Shown: positions 26,502 to 35,186 of the stretch, in pieces
How positions within the stretch are numbered: the first letter of the stretch is position 1
Layout: every line of letters starts with the position of its first letter
DNA from: DAISIK01 sp036822055
GTDB lineage: Bacteria; Verrucomicrobiota; Verrucomicrobiia; Opitutales; Puniceicoccaceae
NCBI GenBank assembly: GCA_036822055.1
Contig: DAISIK010000013.1
Coordinates: forward strand, 1 to 64,000
Reading direction: 5' to 3'
Length of the DNA: 64,000 nucleotides
The notes under the pieces: generated by a model
What the model was told of the DNA's origin: nothing
The model's database searches: none
The model's input: the letters and a program-made list of their open reading frames with translations, nothing else
Made by a program: the position numbers and the translations under genes

Positions 26502-27164
26502 TCATTTGGCGTAGGGCTTTCGAGCGCGGATGCGAACGAACTTGGCTTCCGGGAGAACGAAGGCGGTGAGAAAGCCTCCGTAGACGCAGCCGGTATCAAT
26601 GCCGATGGCATATTTCTGGCGATCCACGGCAAGGCGTGGAGTGTGGCCATAGACGATCGTTTCCGGTCCGTTCCAAACCTTGGACCAATGGGTGGCAATT
26701 TGAACGGGAGGGGTCTGATCGGCGGGGAAGTCTTCCGGGCTGAGGCGTTTGAGATTGCAGAGGACTTCGGTGGAAGTCTCCTCGGGGGTCTGTCCAGGGA
26801 TGAGACCTCCGTGGACGAGAAGGTGCTGCTGGTCCGCGAGGCGGAGGAAGGGGATCATCTGGCGGAGGTAGGTCCAGTCGGCACTGGTCAGTTGGTCGAG
26901 GGTTTTATGGTCATAACGTTTTAGCCCCTTGGGATCTTGGGTGGCATGGAAGGTGAGGAGCCGGAGCTCATGGTTGCCGATCAGGGCGACAAAGTTTTTT
27001 TCCTGGGCAAATTCAACAACGCGGTGGCTATCGGGACCGCGGTTAACAAGATCCCCGAGGAGGACGACTTGGTCGCCGTCTGTGGGACTCAATTCGTCGA
27101 TGAGTTTTTCAAACTCCCGGATACAGCCGTGAATATCCCCAATGATGATTGTTCTCCCTGTCAT
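26502..27164 (-). CDS. PPP-family metallophosphoesterase (Ser/Thr phosphatase or ApaH-like)
   Basis: A 220-residue single-domain phosphoesterase. Metal-binding blocks: IIGDIHGC (residues 7-14), LLGDLVNRGPDS, LIGNHE, a later LLVHGG and YGHTPR. The length and motifs fit phage-lambda-type protein phosphatases and symmetrical Ap4A hydrolases, which are hard to tell apart. It lies upstream of tRNA-Leu and the kinase gene on the same strand, which makes a protein-phosphatase role attractive but unproven. ATG start 27164. Confidence 0.85.
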   Translation of the reverse strand: MTGRTIIIGDIHGCIREFEKLIDELSPTDGDQVVLLGDLVNRGPDSHRVVEFAQEKNFVALIGNHELRLLTFHATQDPKGLKRYDHKTLDQLTSADWTYLRQMIPFLRLADQQHLLVHGGLIPGQTPEETSTEVLCNLKRLSPEDFPADQTPPVQIATHWSKVWNGPETIVYGHTPRLAVDRQKYAIGIDTGCVYGGFLTAFVLPEAKFVRIRARKPYAK

Positions 27165-27242
27165 GAATCAGTTCCGGTTTTTTCATCAAGCGAGGGCTCA
27201 TGCAAGGATTGCCTTGCGGATTGGGAAATTTGAGAGTGAGGG

Positions 27243-27809
27243 ATGGATTGGCAAATCAGCAGCTCGGGAAAAACTTCAGCCGCCACGGGGGCAGTTATCA
27301 GGCCGGGGAGCGAGTTTATGAGCATCGTTTACCTCGCTCGAGGGGGTGGACTGGAGCGGGCTGATTTGCTGATGGATGAGGTTGGACAGTATTTTCCCGA
27401 CGGGGTGGTGATCGGGCGTTGGAAGCGGTTAATGGCGGAGGGCAAAGGGAAAGATACGCAAGAGCCTGAGCGTTTGGCTAATGCAGAGGATCTTTTTCTA
27501 GCAATGCTCGAAGATACTGATCTGGTCTCCAACCGCCCCTTTGGTGAAGTAGAGGACTTATCTGAGGAAAAAGGGGAGAATCCGGGTGATGATCAAGAAT
27601 CTTCCGATGCGAAGATCCATCTGTTGCACCTCCTCACGCTTTTTTTGGAGCGCAAGAAAATCTTGAAGCGCATGGGGCGGGTGAAAAACCCCCGGAGCCA
27701 GATTTACAAGCACGTTGGCTCCGGGGTGGAATATGAAGTCCCCGTGCCGGCAATCGACGGGGAGGTACTGGTTAAGCTCGGAGATCGCCTGGCGGTCTTG
27801 ATTGACTAG
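27243..27809 (+). CDS. conserved hypothetical protein of PVC-type bacteria
   Basis: A 188-residue soluble protein with no signal peptide. Its pattern (DWQISSSGKTSAATG at the start, then a GRWKR block, an acidic linker at about 75-115, a helix LHLLTLFLERKKILKR, and a final beta block YEVPVP) resembles a small family I remember from Planctomycetes and Verrucomicrobia. No function is known to me. It is divergent from the phosphatase gene by 78 bases. ATG start with GAGTGAGGG directly ahead. Confidence 0.65.
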   Translation: MDWQISSSGKTSAATGAVIRPGSEFMSIVYLARGGGLERADLLMDEVGQYFPDGVVIGRWKRLMAEGKGKDTQEPERLANAEDLFLAMLEDTDLVSNRPFGEVEDLSEEKGENPGDDQESSDAKIHLLHLLTLFLERKKILKRMGRVKNPRSQIYKHVGSGVEYEVPVPAIDGEVLVKLGDRLAVLID

Positions 27810-27879
27810 CTCCGGGTGGTCGCTGCACCCTTCCGCCAATCCTGCTGAGGCGAAAGGCGGGTAATGATACCTGAGGGTG

Positions 27880-29571
27880 TCAGGAGGCTTTTTCTTCCTC
27901 TTGGGGAAGGTGAATGGTCTCGAGCAAATCGGATAGGTAGGGCATCAGTTGCTTCTTTCGACTGACAATATTGGGAAGGTCGAAGATGTAGGGCTTGCGG
28001 ATTTTCGGGAATGAAAAAGCGGCTTGAATTTCTTTAGGGCCGGCGAAGAGGAGGAGTGAATTCTGTTTAGTGATATCAGTGACGAGCAGAGCGGAAAAAA
28101 TTAAATCATCGCTCTGGCGCTGGCGATGGAGAGCTTTGTAGAGGGCATCGGAGTTTTTCCAGAAGTTATCAAAGCCGAGTTCCTCAATTTGGGCGACGCT
28201 GTAGGACCTCTCCTCTATCTGATAGGTCTTGCAGTCGACGTTGATCGCTTTTTCGGGGGGCATGGAGAGGATGAGGGAGCCGGAGCTGAATATCTTTTCG
28301 GCCAACTCCTCGGCCGAGACCTTGGACAACTTTTCCAACCAACCAAGAATTTCATGGTCGGTAGCAGTGGTGGTGGGACTTTTGAGGAGGAGCGTGTCGG
28401 AGACGAGGCCGGCCATCAGGATGCCGCAGGTATCGGGATCGGGTTGCAGCCTCTCGGAACGAAAGAGCTCAGCAATGATGGTGCAGGTTGAGCCGACCGG
28501 TCGATTGATGAAGAGAATTGGCTGGGAGGTGGGGATGTTTCCGAGGCGGTGATGATCGATGATTTCGGCGATTTCGACTTCGTCGGCACCGGTGACAGCC
28601 TGGGAAAGCTCGTTGTGATCTACGAGTACGATCCGGGTCGATGGTGGGCGAAAGAGGTCGGTTTTGGAGAAGACACCGAGAAGGGTGCCATCGGAATCGG
28701 TGGAATAATAAAGCGGGGCATATTGGGTTGCAATGCGGGCCTTGACATCCCGGAGTCGCGCCTCGGGTGGGAAGGTGACAACGTTGGTATCGTAGATGGT
28801 GTCGACAAATCCGGCGCAGCGAATGATCTGAGAGGTGGTGGCTGAGTCGTAGGGGCTAACGATGACACTGACCTTCTGCTTTAAGGCAGCATTTTGGATG
28901 GCAGGGTCAATGCCCAGGCTGCCGGTGATCACGAGAAGGCGAACGCCCATCTCGATGGAGCGGAGTTGAATATCTTCCCGATCTCCAACGACAATGATGC
29001 TTTCGGAGGGAGCAATGGTGGAGCTTGAAATGTGGTTACCGAAGGATTCCACCCTCATGGCTCCGACCCGCACGTAGAAGTTCTGGATTGTTTCGGCATC
29101 AAAAAGAGTCAATGCCCTGGCACCGAGGGCACGGATGATTGCGCTGATTCTGGTCTCGACGTGACGCATCTTGAGGGGTTCCCGCATCTTGGGCGTAAAA
29201 TAGCTGCCCATGTTAAAGATGGAGATGGTGCCCTTGAGCTGGTTGCTTTGATCGATGACGGGGAGGTTGCGAACGTCAAATTGATCGATTTTGTCCAAGA
29301 CTTCCGAGCAGGTTTCTCCAAGCTGGGCAGCGATGATCCGGGTTTTCATGATCGAGTGAACCCGTGGGGTCACGTCGCCAATGAAGAGAGGGAGGGGCTG
29401 GCCAAAGGTGCGCAAGATGGTATCGATACGCGCGTTTGAATTTCCACATCGGGCGGGAAGGTAGCCTTCCTGACCGATTGCCTCCTTGTATTTTGCATAT
29501 GCAATGGCCGAGCAAATGGAGTCGGCGTCAGGATTTTTATGACCGAAGATGTAAGTTGGTTTAGAAGGCAA
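27880..29571 (-). CDS. ppaC: manganese-dependent inorganic pyrophosphatase with CBS-DRTGG insert
   Basis: A 563-residue DHH-family pyrophosphatase. It begins YIFGHKNPDADSICSA and carries the DHH motif IIDHHRLGN and RPVGSTCTII. Between the first and second thirds (about 65-310) an insert holds two CBS domains around a DRTGG domain. In this family CBS pairs bind adenine nucleotides and regulate hydrolysis. A DHHA2 domain follows at the C terminus. Start TTG 29571 (MPSKPTYIFGH). Cytosolic removal of pyrophosphate is the expected role. Confidence 0.92.
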   Translation of the reverse strand: MPSKPTYIFGHKNPDADSICSAIAYAKYKEAIGQEGYLPARCGNSNARIDTILRTFGQPLPLFIGDVTPRVHSIMKTRIIAAQLGETCSEVLDKIDQFDVRNLPVIDQSNQLKGTISIFNMGSYFTPKMREPLKMRHVETRISAIIRALGARALTLFDAETIQNFYVRVGAMRVESFGNHISSSTIAPSESIIVVGDREDIQLRSIEMGVRLLVITGSLGIDPAIQNAALKQKVSVIVSPYDSATTSQIIRCAGFVDTIYDTNVVTFPPEARLRDVKARIATQYAPLYYSTDSDGTLLGVFSKTDLFRPPSTRIVLVDHNELSQAVTGADEVEIAEIIDHHRLGNIPTSQPILFINRPVGSTCTIIAELFRSERLQPDPDTCGILMAGLVSDTLLLKSPTTTATDHEILGWLEKLSKVSAEELAEKIFSSGSLILSMPPEKAINVDCKTYQIEERSYSVAQIEELGFDNFWKNSDALYKALHRQRQSDDLIFSALLVTDITKQNSLLLFAGPKEIQAAFSFPKIRKPYIFDLPNIVSRKKQLMPYLSDLLETIHLPQEEEKAS

Positions 29572-29703
29572 TCGAAGGGGAACTGGGGATTGTAGAACTG
29601 AAGTTCACAAGCTGAACGAAATGGGGAGATCTCCCGCGAGTTGGTTTACAAATATCGCGAATGAGTAAGCCGGATATTCCACGGATGCTGTTTGAACGGC
29701 GAG

Positions 29704-29734
29704 AAAAAAAGGGAGCCCGCGAACGGACTCCCTT
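29704..29734 (-). terminator. intrinsic terminator with TTCG tetraloop
   Basis: On the minus strand, after the pseudopilin gene, a 9-bp stem (29732-29724 with 29719-29711, one G-T pair) closes a TTCG loop and is followed by seven T. The extra-stable CCG-TTCG-CGG top makes it a very convincing rho-independent terminator. Confidence 0.9.
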
Positions 29735-29763
29735 CATTGGAAAAATGGTATTTCCAGTCAGGC

Positions 29764-30441
29764 TCAGCTTCCAGCGCGACCAGTGGGCTTCCTGATGGTG
29801 CCTCCGCCGATAGCTGCTTCGATGTCGAAGGTAGCAGCTTTGGTGGTGAAATCACGGAGCAGACCATTTCCGCCTGCATCTTTCAGACCGTCCTCGTAAA
29901 ACTGGGCGGATCCGTCTGTGAAGGCAATGATCCCCTCATTGGCCTCGAAAGCTGAATCGGCAGGATCCCATGTGCCGTCAGTTTTGAGCCCAAAAGACCA
30001 AACAACAGGAAAAGTACCTCCTTTTTTGGTCAGGCCGGAAACGACTTCAACACTCTGACCTAAGAAGGCTGGATCAGCAGTGAAGACCTTATCGGCACTG
30101 ATTGTACCAACGGTGGAGGGAATGGTCGCAGGGATACCCGGGTCAGTGTCGATGTAGTAGAGCTTGCCATCCCAAATTTCTTCATTAACAGCGAGTACAC
30201 CGGACCATTCGGGAATGTCGGCTGCGATGATGTTCCGGGTGGGAGTCCCCGAGTTTTGGTAAGCAATATAGGCTTGGGCGATCGTGCGGAGGTTGCTTTG
30301 GGCGCGCTTGTTAGTCGCTTTGCTCAAAGCATTTCCGATGGCAGGAAAGACGAGGGCGGCAAGTACGCCGATGATGGCGATAACGGTGAGGAGCTCAATA
30401 AGGGTGAAGCCTCGTGAGGTATTTTTTTGCGAATAATTCAT
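29764..30441 (-). CDS. type II secretion-style pseudopilin (GspG-like)
   Basis: A 225-residue protein with a type IV prepilin leader: GFTLIELLTVIAIIGVLAA, cleavage after the Gly at about residue 11 and the conserved Glu5 of the mature form. The single N-terminal helix is followed by a soluble head of about 180 residues, longer than classical GspG. Such proteins are abundant in Verrucomicrobiota and Planctomycetes. No secretion ATPase or platform gene is adjacent. It begins 31 bases after glyA on the same strand and ends at a strong terminator. Confidence 0.85.
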   Translation of the reverse strand: MNYSQKNTSRGFTLIELLTVIAIIGVLAALVFPAIGNALSKATNKRAQSNLRTIAQAYIAYQNSGTPTRNIIAADIPEWSGVLAVNEEIWDGKLYYIDTDPGIPATIPSTVGTISADKVFTADPAFLGQSVEVVSGLTKKGGTFPVVWSFGLKTDGTWDPADSAFEANEGIIAFTDGSAQFYEDGLKDAGGNGLLRDFTTKAATFDIEAAIGGGTIRKPTGRAGS

Positions 30442-30472
30442 CTCATCAAGTTCGATTCAAAGGCAATCGTTG

Positions 30473-31762
30473 TCAAGCGTAGGGAAGGGGATGTGCGTTA
30501 CAAATTTGTAGAGAAATTTTACGCGCTTGGTTGATTGCTTCTGTGTCCCCCGGGCTGCGGAGCACGAGATCAATGGCTTCGGCGATCAGGCGCATTTCAG
30601 GTTCTCTAATCCCCCGCGAGGTGACGGCTGGAGTGCCGAGGCGGATGCCACTCGTCTGGAAGGGGCTCCGGGTTTCTCCAGGGATGGTGTTCTTGTTGGC
30701 GGTGATGTGTGCTTGATCAAGGGCAAGCTGGGCAATCTTTCCGGTCAGCTCGGGGTTGGTTCCACGAAGGTCGATGAGGACGAGGTGGTTGTCGGTGCCG
30801 TGGCTGACGAGGCTGTGGCCGTGTTCGAGGAGGGCATCGGCGAGGGCAGAGGCGTTGCGGACAACCTGCTGTTGGTAGTCCCGAAACTCGTCCTTGAGGG
30901 CCTCGCGAAAGCAAACCGCTTTGGCAGCAATGACGTGCATGAGGGGGCCGCCCTGGGTTCCCGGGAAGACGGCCGAGTCAATACTTTTGGCATGTTGTTG
31001 TTTGCAGAGAATCAGGCCGCCGCGCGGGCCACGAAGGGTTTTATGGGTCGTGGTGGTGACAAAGTCTGCATGAGGGACTGGCGAGGGATGGACGCCGGTG
31101 GCGACCAGACCGGCAATGTGGGCGATATCGGCGAGGAGGAGAGCACCAATCGATCGGGCAATTTCCCCCATCCGGGCAAAGTCGATGATTCGGGGGTAAG
31201 CCGACGCTCCAACTGTGATCATCCGCGGTCTTTCGCGGGTGGCAATCGCGGCAACCTCATCGTAGTTAATGCGCCCGCTGGCGGGGTCCACCCCGTAGTG
31301 AACGACTTGGTAAAACTTTCCACTGAAGTTCATGGAGTGGCCGTGGGTGAGGTGACCTCCATCGGAAAGATTCATGGTAAGAATTTTATCTCCGGCCTCG
31401 AGAGCTGATAGGTAAACAGCGGCGTTGGCCTGGCTGCCAGAGTGAGGCTGAACATTGGCGTGATCGGCGCCAAAGAGCTGCCTGGCGCGATCAATGGCGA
31501 GAGTCTCAGCCTTGTCGACGGCATCGCAGCCTCCGTAGTACCGCTTTCCCGGATAGCCCTCAGCATACTTGTTGGTAAGGACCGAACCCGTAGCCTCAAT
31601 AATCGCTGGAAGGGTGAAATTCTCGGAGGCAATCAGTTCCAGATGACTTTGCTGCCTGGCACGTTCTTCGGCGATGATCTCAGCGATTTCCGGGTCGAGC
31701 TGGGCCAGCGGCGCTGGATTGAGGACTGTTGCTTTGCTGGATTGAATGGTTGCAGTAGACAT
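30473..31762 (-). CDS. glyA: serine hydroxymethyltransferase
   Basis: PLP enzyme that interconverts serine and glycine and loads tetrahydrofolate. About 429 residues from ATG 31762 (MSTATIQSSKAT); the frame is open 22 codons upstream. Seen: HLELIASENFTLPAI, YAEGYPGKRYYGGC, QPHSGSQAN, LADIAHIAGLVA, and the PLP lysine in TTTHKTLRGPRGG. It functionally links to gcvP and serA elsewhere in the window. It lies 40 bases after the phosphatase gene, with no Shine-Dalgarno seen. Confidence 0.95.
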   Translation of the reverse strand: MSTATIQSSKATVLNPAPLAQLDPEIAEIIAEERARQQSHLELIASENFTLPAIIEATGSVLTNKYAEGYPGKRYYGGCDAVDKAETLAIDRARQLFGADHANVQPHSGSQANAAVYLSALEAGDKILTMNLSDGGHLTHGHSMNFSGKFYQVVHYGVDPASGRINYDEVAAIATRERPRMITVGASAYPRIIDFARMGEIARSIGALLLADIAHIAGLVATGVHPSPVPHADFVTTTTHKTLRGPRGGLILCKQQHAKSIDSAVFPGTQGGPLMHVIAAKAVCFREALKDEFRDYQQQVVRNASALADALLEHGHSLVSHGTDNHLVLIDLRGTNPELTGKIAQLALDQAHITANKNTIPGETRSPFQTSGIRLGTPAVTSRGIREPEMRLIAEAIDLVLRSPGDTEAINQARKISLQICNAHPLPYA

Positions 31763-31802
31763 GAATGGAAAGGTTGGAGGTATGAAGAGATGTTGGATTA
31801 AC

Positions 31803-32297
31803 TCAAGCTGGAGGGGGTGATTGAACAAGCTGACGGAGGTGGTCGAGCAGGCTTGGGATCGCCTCCACCATGGAGTCGCGAGTCAGCTCGTAATCGACAA
31901 AATCGAGGCCGTAGGGATCGGGGATGGTGGGGTCTCCATGACGAATGAACTGGCGGAAAAGAAAGGTGCGCTCAACCAGTTCCGGGAAGCGATCGCAGAG
32001 GAGATCCCGGTGACCGGGCGTCATGGTGTAGATGGCAACGGCACGCTGGGCCATCTCGGGATTGAAGGACCGGGAACGGTGGGAAGCGATGTTCAGGCCG
32101 ACCTTTCGCAGGGCAGCAACGGAGTTGGAGGTGACAGTGTCTCCCGTGTAGGCGGAAACTCCGGCGGAAGTGACGAGCAGGTTTTTGAGAGGTGGGGGTT
32201 CGGCGGCGAGGGCATGTCTCAAGAGGGCCTCACCCATCGGGCTACGGCAGACGTTGGCGGTACAAAGGACAACCACCGTATCTCGTGACAAGCTCAT
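31803..32297 (-). CDS. low-molecular-weight protein tyrosine/arginine phosphatase
   Basis: 164 residues. The P-loop is CTANVCRSP (Cys12 to Arg18), in the usual N-terminal place, and the general acid lies in the IPDPYG block near residue 125. LMW phosphatases act on phosphotyrosine or, in the YwlE branch, phosphoarginine. The Thr after the catalytic Cys (CTANVCR) is the feature I associate with arginine phosphatases, so that role is possible. A McsA-like protein is encoded about 9 kb away. Probably co-transcribed with glyA. Confidence 0.87.
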   Translation of the reverse strand: MSLSRDTVVVLCTANVCRSPMGEALLRHALAAEPPPLKNLLVTSAGVSAYTGDTVTSNSVAALRKVGLNIASHRSRSFNPEMAQRAVAIYTMTPGHRDLLCDRFPELVERTFLFRQFIRHGDPTIPDPYGLDFVDYELTRDSMVEAIPSLLDHLRQLVQSPPPA

Positions 32298-32348
32298 CTC
32301 TTAGTAAAACAGATTGCTCGAGGTCGGGTCAAGTCGCACGGTGACAAG

Positions 32349-33761
32349 ATGCGGCGGATCTATTTCATCGGCATTGCCGGGTCGTTAATGGGCAATGTGG
32401 CAGTGTTGCTGAAGAAGGGAGGCAATCGTGTAGGCGGTTCAGATGTGGGTGCCTACCCGCCAATCTCGGATCTTTTGGCGGGAGAAGGTATTTCAGTAGA
32501 TCTAGGTTTTCAGCCGGAGGACCTACGGCGTTTTGAGCCGGAGATTGTAGTGGTGGGCAATGCCGTGTCGCGAGGAAACCGACAGGTAGAGATGGTTTGG
32601 GGCAATGCTCACTATCGCGTGATGTCCCTGCCTGAGGTGATCGACCAGGAGTTGGTTGGTGGACGGAGGCGTTTGGTGGTCAGTGGAACTCATGGGAAGA
32701 CAACGACTGCCTCGTACGCGGCTTACCTGGGCGGTTTGGCCGGTTTGCAGCCCGGATATTTAATTGGGGGGTATGTCCCTGAGCTGGGCGGTGGTGCCGC
32801 CCTCGGTGGAGAGACGGGGGTGGTGATCCTCGAAGGCGACGAGTATGACAGTGCCTTTTTTGATAAGCGGGGAAAGTTTCTTCACTACAAGCCAGACGTT
32901 TTGGTGATCAACAATATCGAATTTGATCACGCTGATATTTTTAGGGATCTCGCCGAAGTGGAGCGCAGTTTTCGGCACCTTCTGGCAACGGTGAAGCCGG
33001 GAGGTAAGGTGTTTTACAATGGAGACGATGTTGTTGCGAAGAGCCTTTTCCCGGTGGGTTGGTGCTCGGGGGTGTCGGTTGGCTTTGGGGAAGGGAACGA
33101 GCGCCGGTTGAGTATGGAGGGACACTTTCTCCAGATTGAGGGAAGCGGAGATCGGTTGGAGGTGGGGGTATCTACGAGTGTGGGAGCGGCGGAGCATCTC
33201 TTGAGAAATGCGGCCATGGCGGCTTTGGCGGTCCGGCATTTCGGAGGTTCACAGCATTTGGACCTCAGTGGGTTCTCGGGAGTAAAGCGACGCATGGAGT
33301 TGTTAGGGGCGAACGGAAAGTGGGAGGTTTTGGAAGACTTTGGCCATCATCCAACAGCAATACGGTTGACCATTGAAGCCCGCCGCCGGTCCCGTCCGAG
33401 TGAAAGGCTTTGGGTGGCCTTTGAACCCCGCAGCAACACGGCGTGTACGAACGTTTTTGAGAGGGATTTTGCCTTGGCCCTCGGACTGGCGGACCGGGTT
33501 TTTCTCGGCCCGGTATTTCGTGCGGAACGTTATAGCGAGGAAAAGCGCTTAAGTTTGGAAAAGGTCCAAAAAATCATCGAAACGGAACGAAATGTACCGG
33601 CGGTTTTTGCAAGCACCAACGAGGAAATTCTCGAGCTGATCGAAAGGCAGATGCTCGATTGTGAAGCGGAGGAGGGGAAAACGAGCATTGTGTTTTTTAC
33701 CAATGGTTCATTCGGAGGAATTCAGCACTGTTTGGCAGCCAGAATTTCGGAAAGGGAATGA
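32349..33761 (+). CDS. mpl: UDP-MurNAc:L-Ala-gamma-D-Glu-meso-DAP ligase
   Basis: Mur-ligase superfamily, 470 residues. It recycles murein tripeptide onto UDP-MurNAc. Seen: RRIYFIGIAGSLMGNVAVLL at the N terminus (the Mpl form of the MurC dinucleotide motif), the ATP loop VSGTHGKTTTAS, EGDEYDSAFFDKR, and NIEFDHADIF. The last two are Mpl hallmarks that separate it from MurC. It implies DAP-containing peptidoglycan and cell-wall recycling. Divergent from the LMW phosphatase gene by 51 bases. Confidence 0.92.
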   Translation: MRRIYFIGIAGSLMGNVAVLLKKGGNRVGGSDVGAYPPISDLLAGEGISVDLGFQPEDLRRFEPEIVVVGNAVSRGNRQVEMVWGNAHYRVMSLPEVIDQELVGGRRRLVVSGTHGKTTTASYAAYLGGLAGLQPGYLIGGYVPELGGGAALGGETGVVILEGDEYDSAFFDKRGKFLHYKPDVLVINNIEFDHADIFRDLAEVERSFRHLLATVKPGGKVFYNGDDVVAKSLFPVGWCSGVSVGFGEGNERRLSMEGHFLQIEGSGDRLEVGVSTSVGAAEHLLRNAAMAALAVRHFGGSQHLDLSGFSGVKRRMELLGANGKWEVLEDFGHHPTAIRLTIEARRRSRPSERLWVAFEPRSNTACTNVFERDFALALGLADRVFLGPVFRAERYSEEKRLSLEKVQKIIETERNVPAVFASTNEEILELIERQMLDCEAEEGKTSIVFFTNGSFGGIQHCLAARISERE

Positions 33762-33878
33762 TCGAGCCCGAAGGCACGCCAGTTGATGACCGGGTTGAGG
33801 CACCCGGATACCAGCCGGTCGAGGGCGGGGCGGGGGCGCTGCGAACAGCTTTGTTTGACAAGGGAATTTGCTCCACTA

Positions 33879-34403
33879 ATGATGGCATCCATGACAGTAG
33901 CTGCAGAGAAAGTCGTTTCGATTGATTACACCCTGAGGGGGGACGACGGCCAGACGATCGATTCCTCGGAGGGTCGTGCACCTCTTGATTACCTTCACGG
34001 AGCGCAGAATATTGTTCCGGGTTTGGAGAGAGAGCTTGAGGGCAAGGCTGAGGGGGACCAGATTCTGGTCTCGGTGGCTCCAACAGAAGGCTACGGAGAC
34101 TATGATCCAAAGAATGTTTTTGAAGTGCCAAGGTCGCAGTTTGCGGAGAGTCAGGCGATTGAGCCAGGCATGCGTTTCCAGGCTCAGACGCCGGAAGGAG
34201 TGACTTCCTTCCTGGTGAAAGAGGTCGGGGAAGACTCTGTGAAGCTGGACGGCAACCATCCATTGGCTGGTGCCACCCTTCATTTTGACGTTACGGTGAG
34301 AGCAATTCGCGACGCATCACCAGAGGAAGTTGAGCACGGACACGTTCACCAGAGCGGAGGATGCTGCGGTGGCAATGGTGGCGGCTCCTGTGGTTGCCAT
34401 TGA
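33879..34403 (+). CDS. FKBP-type peptidyl-prolyl isomerase, SlyD-like
   Basis: About 174 residues from ATG 33879 (MMASMTVAAEKVVSIDY). The ORF extends 32 codons further upstream without family similarity. The FKBP core includes PLDYLHGAQNIVPGLE and SVAPTEGYGDYDP, with the inserted chaperone flap as in SlyD. The C-terminal tail is rich in His, Cys and Gly (GHVHQSGGCCGGNGG, then CGCH), which in SlyD binds nickel and other metals. Cytoplasmic folding helper. Lies between mpl and tlyA. Confidence 0.9.
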   Translation: MMASMTVAAEKVVSIDYTLRGDDGQTIDSSEGRAPLDYLHGAQNIVPGLERELEGKAEGDQILVSVAPTEGYGDYDPKNVFEVPRSQFAESQAIEPGMRFQAQTPEGVTSFLVKEVGEDSVKLDGNHPLAGATLHFDVTVRAIRDASPEEVEHGHVHQSGGCCGGNGGGSCGCH

Positions 34404-34445
34404 TCGACGCTGGGTCTGCCTAGCTCCCTTCCTTACTGGCTCCCC

Positions 34446-35186
34446 GTGAAATGCCGTCTGGACGAGCTTCTCGTAAGGCGGGGTTTGGCTCCTTCAAAGA
34501 CAAGAGCCCAAGCGATGATTCTCTCCGGTGCCGTCCTTCACGGCACCAGCCGACTCGATAAGGCGGGTAAAGTTTATCCGGAGGATATTGAGCTCAAGGT
34601 GGAGACCCCTCCGCGCTATGTTTCCCGTGGGGGAGAGAAATTGCGGGCGTTCCTGGAGGTCTACCCGATCCCGGTGGAGGGAAAGCGTATCCTCGATGTG
34701 GGAGCTTCGACGGGAGGCTTTACTGATTGCCTTTTGCAGGCGGGGGCAAGTGAAGCCGTTTGTGTGGATGTTGGTCATGGCCAGCTTCACTACCGTTTGC
34801 GCTCTGACCCTCGGGTGACCAATCTGGAAAAGGTGAATGCTCGAAACCTCGAGGCGAGCGACCTCCCGGCATCGGAGTTCCCCATCATTGTGATGGATTT
34901 GTCCTTCATATCGTTGCGGAAGGTGCTTCCAGCGGTTTGGAGGCTGCTGGAGCCGGGTGGTTATTTGGTGGCTTTGGTCAAACCGCAGTTCGAGGCAACG
35001 AAAGATGAAGCCGATGCAGGTCGTGGCATCATCGCGGATGATGCGATCCGGGAGCGGATCGTGAGCGGGATCGAAAGCTTTGCGCTGGAGCATCTGCCGG
35101 GCTCAAGGATTTGCCACCGGATGGAATGCCCGATCCACGGAGCCGACGGTAACCGAGAGTATTTACTCGGCTTGACCCGGAATTAG
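34446..35186 (+). CDS. tlyA: TlyA-type 16S/23S rRNA 2'-O-methyltransferase / hemolysin-like
   Basis: 246 residues. An S4 RNA-binding domain (about 1-60, CRLDELLVRRGLAPSKTRAQ) is followed by an FtsJ-like methyltransferase domain with the SAM motif ILDVGASTGGFTDCLLQ and IVMDLSFIS. The family methylates rRNA riboses; some members were named hemolysins. Start GTG 34446 directly before the S4 domain. The 3' end overlaps the end of ribD by 24 bases (convergent). Confidence 0.9.
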   Translation: MKCRLDELLVRRGLAPSKTRAQAMILSGAVLHGTSRLDKAGKVYPEDIELKVETPPRYVSRGGEKLRAFLEVYPIPVEGKRILDVGASTGGFTDCLLQAGASEAVCVDVGHGQLHYRLRSDPRVTNLEKVNARNLEASDLPASEFPIIVMDLSFISLRKVLPAVWRLLEPGGYLVALVKPQFEATKDEADAGRGIIADDAIRERIVSGIESFALEHLPGSRICHRMECPIHGADGNREYLLGLTRN

